Made by a program: the position numbers and the translations under genes. A DNA stretch of 64,000 bases. Origin: Aphis gossypii. Lineage: Eukaryota; Arthropoda; Insecta; Hemiptera; Aphididae. The stretch spans positions 4,734,695 through 4,798,694 of the forward strand of contig NC_065533.1 of the NCBI RefSeq assembly GCF_020184175.1, in the 5' to 3' direction. Position 1 is the first letter of the stretch, and every line of letters begins with the position of its first letter. The notes beneath the pieces were generated by a model. The model saw only the letters and a list, made by a program, of their open reading frames with translations, searched no databases and had not been told where the DNA came from. Of this stretch, positions 41,213 to 54,049 are shown piece after piece.

Positions 41213-44200
41213 CTATGCGAGTTCACCCCGTATCATAGATAAAAAGTAAAGAAATGATACAGGTGGTTTTTGCGTAGTTGTAGTAGTTGTAGAAGTTGTA
41301 GTAGTTGTAGTTGTTGTAGTTGTACGTCTTTTAGGCTGGAGGTCTCCCATTACAAATACATATGAAGCTCCTTCGGGCCAATATTGTTGAGACTTAGGGT
41401 CGTATATCAGATTTCTATCTTCCAGAATATTCGATAGACCTTCGCACTGTCTTACAGTGAAATGCTCTGCTTTTCCTCTGCTAAGTGCCATTCGAATTAC
41501 CACAACCCCATAATTTTTGTATTCATCAGCGACGTACACCTGTAAGGCCGTTCAGAAAATACAGAAATAGTGAAACAAATTTATGAACCGTAACTTATAA
41601 TATAATATATAAATATTAGCTGTCCACGTGCACTTTGTTACGCGTAAAAATTGTTGTAGGTACTGATTAGATCGTTCTGTTTAAAATATATTTTTTTTAA
41701 ACTATTTGTACACTAATTTTTAAACAACATAAGCAACCCAATAAGGCAATAACAAACTATACTTAGTGTGTCATTAGTGCATGTAATAATTATATACATA
41801 GAAATATTTATTTTAAAGAATTTTGAAGTAAGTAAATATCATTTTTTTGTTTTCAAACTATCGGGTAATATAATAAATTGAATTCTTAAAAAAAGGATGT
41901 TAAGCTCGTATAAGCTTGGCCGAATAAGAAGGCCTGCGCTTGGCCGTACAGTGTTCGACAATGGCTCTACGAAAATACACAAATTTCATTTTCAATATTG
42001 TACACTGTCTATTTTTCTTTATCGTCGAAAATCAAAGCAATAATAAATTATAGCCATCTTTGCTATAACGATGGCGAATGCAAGGTTAGTAGTACGGTGT
42101 GTAAAAAATAGGTGGTAGTGGTAAGAAGGTAAAAAATACTTTACGACCTATGGCCATATACCTACAGAATATACAAAATAAAATGCATTTAATTCGATCG
42201 AGCCATTTCGGAGGAATTCGACCACGAACACCGTGACAGTACGGAGATACAGATAATTATATATTAGAAAGTAGGTACACAGTATACTTACGGCACATCT
42301 GAAAGATGGCTCGTTCGTGTTAGAGCCGTGTTGACCATATTTGTTTGGCTTATATTCAAATAAGGACATATACTGAAAACCTTTTTCAACCTCTTCCGGA
42401 TTGGCGGATTCATCATTTGACAAGCACTCGAAAATGTAATGGTTCATATCTGAGAACAGAAAAACAGAACAAATACAATAGTATATTCAGAATTTTTTTT
42501 GCTGGATAATCATTTTGTATTGACACACGTAATGTTTAGTGACTTACTGGTATTATAGGTAGTGTAAACGTATCTGTGCGTACAAATCACATTTAGTATT
42601 TTGACCCACACAACACGTTTTTGGTTTTATGTTAACATATATAATATATAATAAAGACTATAAATACCTAATATATAAAATATAACATATTTAATTTAAT
42701 TAATGTATTACTATTATTAGATACGATTATATTAATAAGTATAATTCATTTAAATTACTTTTTTTATTTTACAAAATATTGTTGATAACTTGTGCCGAAC
42801 ACTAATGTTTATTATAATATGTATTATACATAAAATAAACTTTGATAGGCACATTTTTTAAATAATATAGTAAAATATATACATTTTGTACAATGTACCT
42901 ACATACTTTTTTAAATAATACAATATACATAGACACATAGTTAAATATACATACCTACATATGTTTATCATTTTCTTTACATAGTACAAAACAAATGAAT
43001 CGCTTATTGGAAACAATCGGTTAATTGACATATTTCACCTTGGTCCCAAATATGAACTAAGAAGATATAAGAAGATATCTTCTTAGTTCATGGTCCCAAA
43101 GTAATAAGCGGCTTCTACTGATATAGGTAAAATAAGTAGGTATATCTAAGCTCTAAGGTATATATTATGATATTATTCAGGAGTACAAGATGCAAGATTA
43201 TTATTTTGCTTTTCAAATGTTATACGTTAGGAAAAGTTACAGAATAAAATTTTAGCTTTTGGCTTTTCATAATCGTTAATCGATTTAATTATACCGCCTT
43301 ATTGTACGTCATCGTCGGAATCACTTTTTGCAAGCGATTAACGAATATGGGAGATGGTAAAGTGTGGAAAAATTTACCTTTTTCTAAAAGTCGATGTGTA
43401 AACTGTGACAAAAAAAAATTAAGATTATACGATCTGCAACAAAACCGATAAGATACATCATACAAGCTGCGGCAATTTATTTTATATACTTTCTATATAT
43501 TATACTATATGTATATACATATCGTTAGGATAATCTGTATACACGTTTATCGTTTAATTAGGTATAATACGTATTGACACGTGTTATGATAGGTATTATA
43601 GTACCTATCTCTTCGAGTATCCCTTAGGCGTATAAATAAAAAAAAAATCAATTTTTAAAATTGTAAAGTATATTATTATTAAAAATTAGATCGTAATGAT
43701 CGTATAATCAAAAAACCAATTTTAAAATTAAAAAAATATTGTTATTAAAAATTATTTTAAAAAATCGTATAATAAAAAAATAAATAAATAAATAATAATA
43801 CAATAGGTATCTAATTAAAATTTAATCATTTATTCTTAAAACATACTTTTTTCAAAAATGCATATATTGAAATTGAAATATTTCACGTATTTATACCTAA
43901 TTAAACGATAAACGTGTATATAGATTATCGTAACGATATGTATATACATGTAGTATATACTATAGAAAGTATATAAAATAAATTGAAATTAATATTATTG
44001 TGATGAAAATGGTACTATTTTTATTTTGCATGTTTTTGCATATATTGAGTATTTGAGTTAATGCATATTTTTGCATCTTTAGTATGATTGTATTTTTATT
44101 GTATTTAAGCCGAAAATAATTAAACTGATCAAAGTCTATATCTTAATTTTTTGGTCAAATATAAATTTTATTTTTATAAATACAATCTTATGGTACTATG

Positions 44201-47200
44201 TACATGCTATGTACGTTCGCCGACCATTTACTCGTATATTCGAAAATTTAAAAAATAATATGTGGTCGTAGCATAGAATTCATATATTTCTACTATTGAA
44301 TAAGAATTATAAATAATTAATAATTATTTTAAATTAATTTTTAATAAATAATTTGATTTTTAATCTCAATTATACGTATTACATGACAATCAGGTAATCA
44401 CTGATGTATTCCAATAAATAAATATATTTTTTTGTATATATATTTAAAAAATTAAAATTCATATTTTTGCATATTTTGGTAAATAAAATACATATTTTGC
44501 AATTTTTTATTGCATAAAAATCCAGCCCTGCTTATTATATATTATACAATAGAACGTAATCGGAACTTATAAAAAGGAAAGAAAATATAATTCACTTGTC
44601 CGACTTGTGGACGCAATCGACACATTGAAATAAGGTATAAAAGTTGGAAACAGAACGCAATCGAATGACGTCCATAAATTGCCGCAGTTTGTATGATGTA
44701 TCTTATCGGTTTTGTCGCAGATCGTATAATCTTAATTTTTTGCCGCAGTTTACGTATAGCCACGAGTATTAGTATAGTATTTAATATTTATAGTACCTAC
44801 TGTTGTATTTATAGAAGTAATATTATTTAGATCAATTAATTATAATGTAAAAATAAGGAAGAGTATAGGTAGTAACAGATACAAATATTATCACCACTCT
44901 ACAATACACAAAAGTGTGAACGATATCGAATTTATTACTATAATAAATATTATAGCTACTGGTCTTTACAAACAATAAAAATCAGAGTCCCGACGATGCT
45001 GATTAGTATATATATATAACACTTAAAAACTTTTTAAAACCACCCAACATTGTGCAGCTAAAACTCACCAACGGATTAATGAAATTTAAAAATTTGATTG
45101 TGAAAATTCATGAAAAAAATATTTTTATTTATTTATATAATTATTAATATATAGGTTGCCATTTGAAAATTGAAAGTTAATAATTTTTTTAATATTAAAT
45201 ACAAAGGTGAAACAAATAAAAAATATATACAAAAAGTATGTACCTATCTATAAAATGTAGAAAAAAACTAAAAAGTCTATACTTTTTGAAATAATGAGTG
45301 TTCAATGATAAAAAAAAAATCATCTTAGGTATATTCTATAATAATAATATTATAATATAATAGTATGATATTTTTACTGCATATTATTACAATAATTTTC
45401 TCTTTCCAGAGTTAATTTAAATAAACACTAATTATGTTTTCTGACGGTATTTTTTTTAAATTTCTACATAATTTGTATTTTAACTGATAAGAAAGATAAA
45501 AGTGTGTACCATACTAAAAAATTAGCATGCATGAAAAAACAAAAACTTTTAATAAAAATACATTACACCTTTAAAATAATAATTTTTCAAATGTACCTTG
45601 AGAAACTTTTTGAATTCTTATTGTTCTTAAGCTTAACTAATGTTATTTCTATTGTAATAATGTAGGTAATGCATAACAGGGGATAAGAGGAAAGATTTGA
45701 CTTAATGCAACTACCGTTACCGCAACAAATAGAACATAATTATTTCATATACAACTATACAAGTTAAATATCTACACATACCTAACATACACGAAACCAA
45801 TAACCCAGTGGCGGCTCATGGTTTGGACGACGAGACGATTGCACCTCCTACTAAAATTAAAAACTAAATTTAAAAAAAATATCAAAAATAAAAATTTTTT
45901 AATAGTAAATTAGTTATAAGGAAATAAATAGTTATTGTGTGGCCGGTGTCACACTTGCGGAATATCCGCAGCGGAATTTTCACGATATAGAAATTCATAC
46001 ATTTAAATACTACTGGACACATTACAGAGGAATATTATCGCACGGAAAAAATAAAATCGCTACATGTCGCGATTATTCCGTCCGCTGCGGATATTCCGCA
46101 AGTGTGACACCGGCCTAACATTAAATTTGTTTCCCTCATATACCAGGAGTATATGGGTACGTATGCACACACGAGCAGTGTTTGGACGACCAGCAGCGTC
46201 GTCCGTGCATTCAGCAATAATATTTCTGAATACGAACAATGTACGTAAGCGAAGACGCTGCAATAGTGTGCATGCGATCTTAATATCTTATATTCGAGTA
46301 TTGGACGACAAACAGCCTCGTCCATACGGTAAAATACACAACTATATTAGGTACCTAGTTTATTTATATTTTTAAAATTAACCGAATGTACGCTCGTCTT
46401 TGTCGGCCGCTAATCGCCATTATTATTATCTTAATTAATTTTCTACTCCTACCTGCAATTAGTATTAAGTAGATTGTCGTCACACGTATTTCAAAAATAA
46501 ATTGTATTGTTTTTAATTTTAATTAGTTCATCATGTCGAATTGTGCTCATAATATTATAATAAATATTAAGTTATATTACATTTTTGACAATTTGTTATA
46601 CCTATGACTAGAGGTAGGTATTATATTAATTAAAGTCGAACCCCCGCCACCAGCACCCACGAGCCGACACTACAATAATCTATACACAACAGATAATTTT
46701 CAAACAGTTTTCAATTATATTTTATTACATAGAGCTATTATGTTAGGTACTAACAAAATAGAAAGTAAACTTGAAACAAAATCACCGTCAATTACATGCA
46801 GCACACACACAAAATAAATTTAAGATTTGTATTCTATGTATGTGTGTCAATTACTACATAATTATAGTAAAGGTACTATATTTAAAAACTGTCAAGATAG
46901 ACATAACCGTATTGATACCTATAACTTTTAATGATATTAAAAATTAATTAAATTGTGGGCATGAAGTGCATTACAATGTATACAAAAATGTTATAAGATT
47001 TGAACGTTTTAAGGAATTGCTTGAACTACGAATAGCTTTTCGGATCTGTGAGCACACAGTACGTCCCCTCTCTATAATTAAAGCAATAATGATTCATATT
47101 TATACGTACTACTTGTGTTCTTGCAATATGTGGGTATGATGCTCTGCTCCTCGGGTCGTTCAAGCCATAAATGAAACAGTGGAACATCGCTAAGATTCCA

Positions 47201-49501
47201 GTCGTGATTCAGGTATGCGCATCCGTACAATGGCTGCGCATTATCTAAAAAAGCTACCTCATATTTTTCCTTGTATCCCATCGGAGGACAAAATCGGCCA
47301 CTGCGTTTCTCCTTTTCTGCAACACACAGGAAAAGATACCACATTACTATATAATTGAATTATACTGTTTTTATCCTATTGTATTTCCTATTTCATCTAT
47401 ATATACTTATATAGTTGTCTCGGTGAAACAATGTCGTAAACTCATAATCTATAATCTATATCCTAGATCGTCCCAACGCTCAATAAGTAAATTAGGTATA
47501 GGTAGCTAAAGGATTCGGAAATTATTTTACGTAGGTATTTGGTCACAGTTTTAATATGTTTAATTTTAATATGATGTCAAAATGACAACCAGTTTTCTAT
47601 CATATTTCAAATAGGTACTACCTGTATATCTATATTTTTATATATTTTATATTTGTACGAGACTTTCTGGCGCTATTGTTCACTATTATCAATTATTAAT
47701 AGTAAATACTTCATCACACGTTAATATTATTTCTTTGCAATAATTTTACTAAACTATTTATTGCAGACATTTGGAGTTTAAAATATAGTTAAGTCAATAT
47801 ATTTTAATAGGTATTATAATACTGAAGTTGGGTAGGTTTAATTGTTTTTATTATTATTATTATTATTATTTTATAGGTATTTTTAATTTTTTTTGCTATC
47901 ATTAATTCTGAACGTGTTTTACTTTCCAATCCCACCGCCGACTGCGTTCGATGATTACTTTGTAATATATATATTATACAGCTGCGCCGCCCATATATTC
48001 AGTCCTGTATGTTTAACAAAAATTGAACTACCTCAGTAAAAATAATCGTTGGGACTCGTCCGGTATTACTGCCTATCGGATAACTGTAAGATTATATATG
48101 TAATATATATATATATATATGTATGGTTAGAGAAACCTGCAGGACAAAAGAATGCGAGTAACGACCTACGTCGTGTAGAGGGATGTCTTAAAACTAAAAA
48201 TCTACCTACCTGGATAATTTTAATGTTGCACAGTGCTTCCCAACCTTTTTGTTACCGAAACTCACAAATTTACTTTTTATTGGTTGGGTAGGGAAATACT
48301 ACAACCAGAAAAAAAAATCTAGTATGCTATAATAATATAATAATATTAATTATCATATTTATTGTGTGCAATTTTAATGTAATACAATGTACTGGATAAC
48401 GAATATTTTTTTGTTAATTTATTTTTTATTTTTTGTGTTATTATTTTACGAACACAAACCGATAAATAGTTTTTTTCAACTTGAAGGTTGAGAAAATCTG
48501 GTATAGGTAACGGTATATTATAAGCTATATAATTATTTATAAAATAATTTATTGTTCCGGAATCATAAAATTAATCTATCCACCCTAATATACATACATG
48601 AACACAAAAACCAACTTACGATTACACACTCGCGCATGTGTATTGTATAAAATATATATATATAAAGAGAAAATAAATTATTTATGACCTTGAGGTTCCA
48701 TTGCCACTACACCACCCTAACATTAACTGTATAGTTTTCTCGACGAATCATCTCGATCACATTCACTCACTTTCGTACACGCCCACACACAGACACAGAA
48801 ACCATAACATTGCCATAGCAGCGCACAATAATTATAATATTATAAAAAATATATTTCGTAGGATTTCTGTCTATGCAGTTATATATAAATAAATAATTAG
48901 TAAAAATATTAATAAATATTATAATAATATTATATTCTTAGAAATATAATATAGCTGATACAATAATAATAATAATACCAATAATTTACTATTTAATTTA
49001 AATTTTAGATCCATGCTTAATAATGAGGTATACATGACTCCTATTATACATCAAACCGTTTTCACCAATTTTTTAAACTCAACGTGACACAATGACACAA
49101 ATGGTGTTCTGCATAATTATAAATTATATAGAATACACATTAAGATTATTTAGATACAAAAAAAACAATATTTAAAAATTGTTAGCATAAAATTGTATAA
49201 AATAATTCTTTAGAATTAAATATCTAGTCCAGCTAATAACCACTATATACTTATTTATTATATTATTATATAATAACGGTATATTATTATTACCATAATT
49301 TATTGAATGAATTAAAATTATTAACTCGGTACTAAATATGTAATTACTAACAAAATTATGAACGATTTCAGTAATTATATGCGAAAACATAAGTTAAATA
49401 ATATCTATATACTTACTTTGTCCGTTGAGTGTATTCAGTGTTGCTGCCATACAGGAAGATACGATCACAAGTAAAATTAAAATTTGTGTTATAGATTCCA
49501 T
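41213..49501 (-). CDS. Small secreted cysteine-bearing protein with Thr-rich tail
   Basis: Four minus-strand exons are inferred: 49501-49417, 47316-47110, 42449-42292 and 41539-41213. Phases are 1, 1 and 0, giving 258 residues. The signal peptide starts MESITQILILLVIVSS. Six cysteines align with the palindrome copies (FCPPM, GCAYL, YCKNT, FECLS, FRCAV, QCEGL). The seventh position is serine (NTS instead of NTC), leaving an even number. Within the last exon roughly half of the residues match the left copy. After MGDLQPKRR the protein gains a run of about 18 threonines with one serine, then QKPP and a short hydrophobic end. The run is encoded by an ACA/ACT triplet array. Introns 1 and 2 are 2.1 and 4.7 kb and hold transposons. 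Function is unknown. The threonine run could be O-glycosylated outside the cell (inference). Confidence 0.8.
43041..43100. repeat. Mini-hairpin flanked by 10-bp direct repeats
   Basis: A perfect inverted repeat with 16-bp arms (TGAACTAAGAAGATAT at 43053-43068, mirrored at 43075-43090) and a 6-nt loop lies between two copies of TGGTCCCAAA (43041-43050 and 43091-43100). It is in intron 2 of the third gene and resembles in form the mini-hairpin at 3035. Confidence 0.8.
43410..44745. mobile_element. Composite foldback element in intron 2
   Basis: The outer arms (about 43430-43475 and 44680-44725, around GATAAGATACATCATACAA) and inner arms (about 43477-43575 and 43895-43983, around CGATAAACGTGTATA) are inverted pairs. 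Between the right inner and right outer arm lie about 700 bp that break the symmetry. They end in AAAAATCCAGCCCTG, which resembles another transposon end. It is best read as a foldback MITE with a later insertion. No transposase is present. Confidence 0.7.
45798..46680. mobile_element. hAT-type non-autonomous element, copy 1 (intron 2)
   Basis: The element 45806-46672 (867 bp) begins CAGTGGCGGCTCATGG and ends CCCACGAGCCGACACTA, inverted with few changes. Target duplications are CAATAACC and CAATAATC (7 of 8). A second copy is at 53053. Small frames inside (46035-46375) are not conserved as proteins. This copy is interrupted by a different MITE at 45941. Confidence 0.85.
45941..46115. mobile_element. 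175-bp MITE nested in the hAT element
   Basis: Near-perfect terminal inverted repeats of about 35 bp are present. The left begins GGCCGGTGTCACACTTGCGG and the right is its mirror ending GTGACACCGGCC. The sister element at 53053 lacks it at the matching place (near 53205), which gives an empty site. The target duplication is too short or eroded to call. Confidence 0.9.
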
Positions 49502-49960
49502 CGTATTGTTAGACTATCAAAAAAAATGAAGCGATGCAAACAATAAGTATAAAAAAAATCACACGGAATAAATTCAAGACGTTCGTGAGTAAGTCACTGA
49601 AGTCACTGAAGAGCACAAATCAAAAAAGTGAAATATAAAACGAATGGTGCTGCAGTCTAACTGACATCGAACAATATGTCGCTTTGGCGTCGGTCGTTTC
49701 AGGGTGGCTCAAACACCGGCAGTGTTTTTTTTTTTTTTCAAACACGAGGCATGTAGGTAGGGTCACTGCACACGAACGAGAGACCCCCACTGTTATGCGT
49801 GTGGCAGGTATAGAGAATATAATAAAATAATATAAAAAGGTACAGTATAATATATATATAAAAATTGAATTATTTTTTGAAGTCGATTTAGGTTTTAGTG
49901 GTACCTTGTAAATAACGTATTTTATAATTATTTTCTTTCAATAATATTTATTTTATTTAA
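49502..49960. promoter_or_regulatory. 5' leader and upstream region of the third gene
   Basis: Immediately upstream of the start (to about 49560), the minus strand resembles the leader of the palindrome genes: a T-rich run, then TCTAACAATACG before the ATG here and TCTACAACACG there. Further up, 49690-49960 resembles 39740-40000. No TATA box or initiator can be called with confidence. Confidence 0.4.
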
Positions 49961-50957
49961 TAAGTAGGTACAAGAACAAAAATATCATAAAATGTTTACA
50001 TTAGATACTTTTAAGTATTTCCATCAAAAATTCTCGTTTCTCGTACATTATTTTAAGTCCAATGAAAACAGTGAAAACATTAGGAACGATAGAAGTCTAT
50101 CAATTTCAATTCTTAGTTTCTATGTATTTAAATACAAATCAAAAAGCATATCTTTATACTACCTTCAAATATTTTTATTGAAACCATTGTCTTAATTTAT
50201 ATACATATAGCTTGTAAATATTATGCTTAAACATTATAAACAATATAGAAACATAATTCATAAACATAAATTAATACCTCTTTATACTTTAATTTAGTAA
50301 CATAAATTAAATTTAAGGACAAGGAGTGAGGTGATCATAGGATACATTTTGAAAGTTCATTCAATTCAATTAACCATGCTTTAATTTTGAATTTATATTT
50401 ATATTTTTCTATATTTTAAACTTTTAATTTAATTTAGAATTATTTTTTTTTTTGTTTGTAAAATAAATGTTTTATAACAAAATCGTCATGAATAAATAAA
50501 ATCGATTTTTTGAATAAATGAATGATCAAAGTATATTATCGTATATTCGTACATAGTACTTCAATTTAGCATAAAAATAATATAAAATTATCGGCAGTCA
50601 TCGGCTTGGTTTTCTTAATAAATTGATAAAAAATTAACAACTATTTAAAATTATAAAAGACGAAAAAAGCAGACAAAAACAGTTAAATATAAATACTATA
50701 TATTTTTAAACAATTAATGTGCAATTTTATTTTTTTTATTTTTTTTTTTTAAAAATTATTATAATTTATGCAGGTTTTATCTTAATATACGTATTGTTTT
50801 ATTTTTAATAAGCTTATAAAAGCGCCTATATATAACAGTGACTGAGCAAGGATACTCTTTAATACTCCCCTAAAGAAAAATTATAAAGTGACAAAAATTA
50901 TTATCAATATTGTCCATTTTAGTGTTACAATTTAACGAGTAAATAAAATCAAATTCA
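49961..50957. other. AT-rich intergenic stretch
   Basis: No gene is recognised. The frame at 49992-50195 overlaps sequence similar to 40660-40760 and is repeat-derived. Confidence 0.5.
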
Positions 50958-51376
50958 GGCTGGGGCTATACACGGCGTTTTCCGCCGAGTTTCGTACGCC
51001 GCGTATTCCGCCGCGTTTCCCGTCGGATTAGCTATACAAGGCGTATCCGTCGAGCGTATTCCGCCGCGGATATCTCAATATCTGTACAATATCTAAAAAA
51101 TTATGGTGCAAACGCGACGTTTTCCGTCACCAGTATAGCCCATCCTAATTTAAAACAATGTAAAATTAGGAGTTTGCGTTTTTATTACTTCGGCGTTCGT
51201 CCGCCAAAACGCAAGCCGGCCGGCGTTTTCCGCCACGGATTAAAACGCGGCGTATTACGTCCGTTGTGTATAGCTACTCCGATATAAACAAACGCATTTT
51301 CGATTCGACGGGAAACGCGGCGGAATACGCGGCGTACGAAACGCGGCGGAAAACGCCGTGTATAGCCCCAGCCTCA
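50955..51376. mobile_element. 416-bp GC-rich MITE with TCA target duplication
   Basis: The element 50958-51373 has almost perfect inverted ends of more than 60 bp. The left begins GGCTGGGGCTATACACGGCG and the right mirrors it. CG-rich GCGGCGGAA-type repeats continue inwards. It is flanked by TCA on both sides, a 3-bp duplication as in PIF/Harbinger-type elements. No transposase is present. It stands out by base composition. Confidence 0.85.
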
Positions 51377-51892
51377 GTCATTTTTTATAAACACTAACAA
51401 ATGTATTCCTACTGAATACCTACCTTCACCTTTTATTGACAACCAATGTGTAAAACACGATTATATATATTAATAATACTATCAACATTCAACATGATGT
51501 ACATCTGTATCGTATTATTTTACTTTAGACTTCTAGAGATTTTTAATAATATTATTTGTTAATACTCACCACAAACGAATGTTATATGTTTATAAATTAT
51601 TTAGTTGGCATATGCTACATACAACAAGACAGATAATAGGTAATAGGTATATAATTAGTTTTTAGCTCAGCTGCAGTATAAAAATATACCTTAGTATTGT
51701 ATTTTTCTCCGTACAAAAGATAACTATTTTCGTCAGATTAAAAACCTTACATCCTTAACACGAGCTGGAATAACGTAATTTTAAATATTATTTATGTCTC
51801 TATAAATGGCTATTGTAATACATATACATTATACAATATACATACTCGTATAATACGTGACACACGTATTGGAAGCGCGATGTTAATTATAA
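51374..51892. other. AT-rich intergenic stretch
   Basis: No gene or recognised repeat is seen. Confidence 0.5.
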
Positions 51893-51907
51893 CCAGGACT
51901 GCAGGAC

Positions 51908-52382
51908 TATGAATTTAATGCATTAAAAAAGTGTTAAATGTGCATGTACTAATGCATAAAAAATATTCACAGAAAAATTCTAAAAAATAAGATTGAAATT
52001 AATAATTAAAAATGATTAATGAAAAAAAATAATCATACAGTTTCTTCCAGTAAGGTTATATAAGCCTATTTTATTTAAGATTACGAAATTATATAATATA
52101 CAAGATCAGAACAATAATAATTTTATTTCATTGGATAACAATTTAAGTTAAATACCCAAATAAGAATATGATATAGTTTCATTACATGACCGACAAAATA
52201 TTAATACTTATTAAAAAAAGCATTCATATGAAAACAAGTATTTATGGCCTAATTCAAAAATATGCAATCTAAAATTTCGTTTTTGAACAATAAATAAAAA
52301 ATAAATAAAATTTTTTTTCCCGAATCTATTTTTTATACGGTGTAGCAAAAATAAAAATATTAAAATGCATTAAATTCATAGC
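51908..52382. mobile_element. Probable MITE with CTATGAATTTAATGCATTAA ends
   Basis: CTATGAATTTAATGCATTAA at about 51908 is mirrored by TTAATGCATTAAATTCATAG-like sequence ending at about 52382, with a one-base spacing difference. The interior is AT-rich and non-coding. Exact outer limits and a target duplication are not clear. Confidence 0.6.
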
Positions 52383-52747
52383 CTCGATCATAAGATATCA
52401 GTTTTAAACTATTAAATTGAGTTTCGTGTAAAAAAAAGCACAATATAATACGTGCCGTCATACGGGCGTCATAATGAAGGATGGCAAACTTGATATCGAA
52501 TTTTCTAAAATATGTTTGGTATTCCTTTACAGAAATTAAATTTCTATTAGATCGTAAACGACTGTTTATATATACCTATAGAGCCAAACTTCCTATTATA
52601 TTCATTCTGTTAGAAGGTAGAAGACGGCCAATGTAAATACATAACTGCATAAGTGCAACCCATGGAAACGCGATGGTGATTGTATTTGATAAACATTTTA
52701 AAATATTGAATTCAATTTTTGTTAAAAGACATAATAATGTATAAATT

Positions 52748-52932
52748 GTCCTAAACAGTGCCGGCGTTAGGTTTTTCGCTGCCCTGAGCCAATTACCTAT
52801 AATATGCCGCCCTTATATAATTTATATATTTTTATTTATAAATAATAATGCCGCCCCTAAAAGTCAAAAAGAATTTGCCGCCCTGTGCGGTCGCACAGGT
52901 TGCACATGCCTTCCGCCGGCACTGGCCCTAAA
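52748..52932. mobile_element. 169-bp hAT-type MITE
   Basis: The element 52756-52924 begins CAGTGCCGGCG and ends CGCCGGCACTG. The flanks are GTCCTAAA and GCCCTAAA (7 of 8). The interior holds repeated TGCCGCCC phrases. It is non-autonomous. Confidence 0.85.
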
Positions 52933-53044
52933 CAATAAAATAGGTACCTATCCAAAAATATTTTACACAACCGTATCTAAGTCACAATACGAGCCGCCAA
53001 TTACCTATTTTGCATTAAACGCTAGTATAACGATATTATCATAT

Positions 53045-53924
53045 AATTAAGTCAGTGGTGGCTAGTGGTTGGGACGACGGGACGATCGCACCCCCTACTA
53101 AAATTAATTTAAAGAAGAAAATTAATTGTATATTTTTAATTTTACATTTTTAAAAAATTTTTAAATAGTAAAATAGTTTTATAATAACATTAATTATTGT
53201 ATACTAACATTAAATTTGTTTCCCTCATATACCAGGAGTACATGAGTACATATGCACACGAGCAGCGTTTGGACGACCAGCAGCGTCGTCCGTGCAATAT
53301 TCTAAATACGTGTATTATAAGCCATGCGCGCAATCGTATGCGTGTGGGTACGTTTAAGCTGCGATCTAATATACGAGTTTTGGACGACAGGCAGAGTCGT
53401 CCATACGGTAAAATACACTACTATGTTGGGTAGTTTTAGTGGCGTAGCTAGACAATTTTTCTTAGGTAGGCCCGATATTTTGATGGAATAAGGATTATCA
53501 ATTAATATTTTTATTTAATAAAAAGCATTCATTTTTGGAGAAAAGTGGGTAGGCCCGGGCCTACCAGGTCTACCTGCTGGCTACGCCACTGGGTAGTTTA
53601 TTTATATTTTTAAAATTAACCGAGTGTACGCTCGTCGTTGTCGGCTGCTAATCGCTATTATTATTATATTAATTAATTTTCTACTGTGACCTGAGGCTAG
53701 TTGGACGTAGGTTGTCATCATACGTTTTTTAAGTATAAATTATATAGTTTTTAATTTTAATTAATTCAAAATGTCAAATTGTGTTCATAATTTAATTAAA
53801 TATTAAATTATATTTCATTTAATTTGACGATTTGTTATATCTATGACTAGAAGTATTATATTGCACATTATGTTGCACCCCCACCACCATCACCCACGAG
53901 CCGCCACTGACCACTGAATTATGT
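53045..53924. mobile_element. hAT-type non-autonomous element, copy 2
   Basis: The element 53053-53916 is a second copy of the one at 45806, in the same orientation. Ends are CAGTGGTGGCTAGTGG and CGAGCCGCCACTGACCACTG, the last with a small end duplication. The flanks AATTAAGT and AATTATGT match at 7 of 8. It lacks the MITE found in copy 1 and carries another one (53437-53591). Confidence 0.8.
53429..53599. mobile_element. 155-bp MITE nested in hAT copy 2
   Basis: The element 53437-53591 begins TAGTGGCGTAGCTAG and ends CTGGCTACGCCACTG. It is flanked by a perfect 8-bp duplication GGTAGTTT. Copy 1 of the host element provides the uninterrupted site near 46350. Confidence 0.9.
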
Positions 53925-54049
53925 TTACGGCTTTACGCAGATTTAGGAAGGTACACCTAGGTACTCTGGTTATTCACTATATTCACGTGGGTACTTAGTC
54001 AATATAAGTATACCTATAGGCACTAATGACAGGTTACCATTAGAGTTAT

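Noticed and set aside
46035..46375. Overlapping frames of up to 103 codons on both strands
   Set aside because: They fall within a hAT-type non-autonomous element and are not kept in its second copy at 53053.
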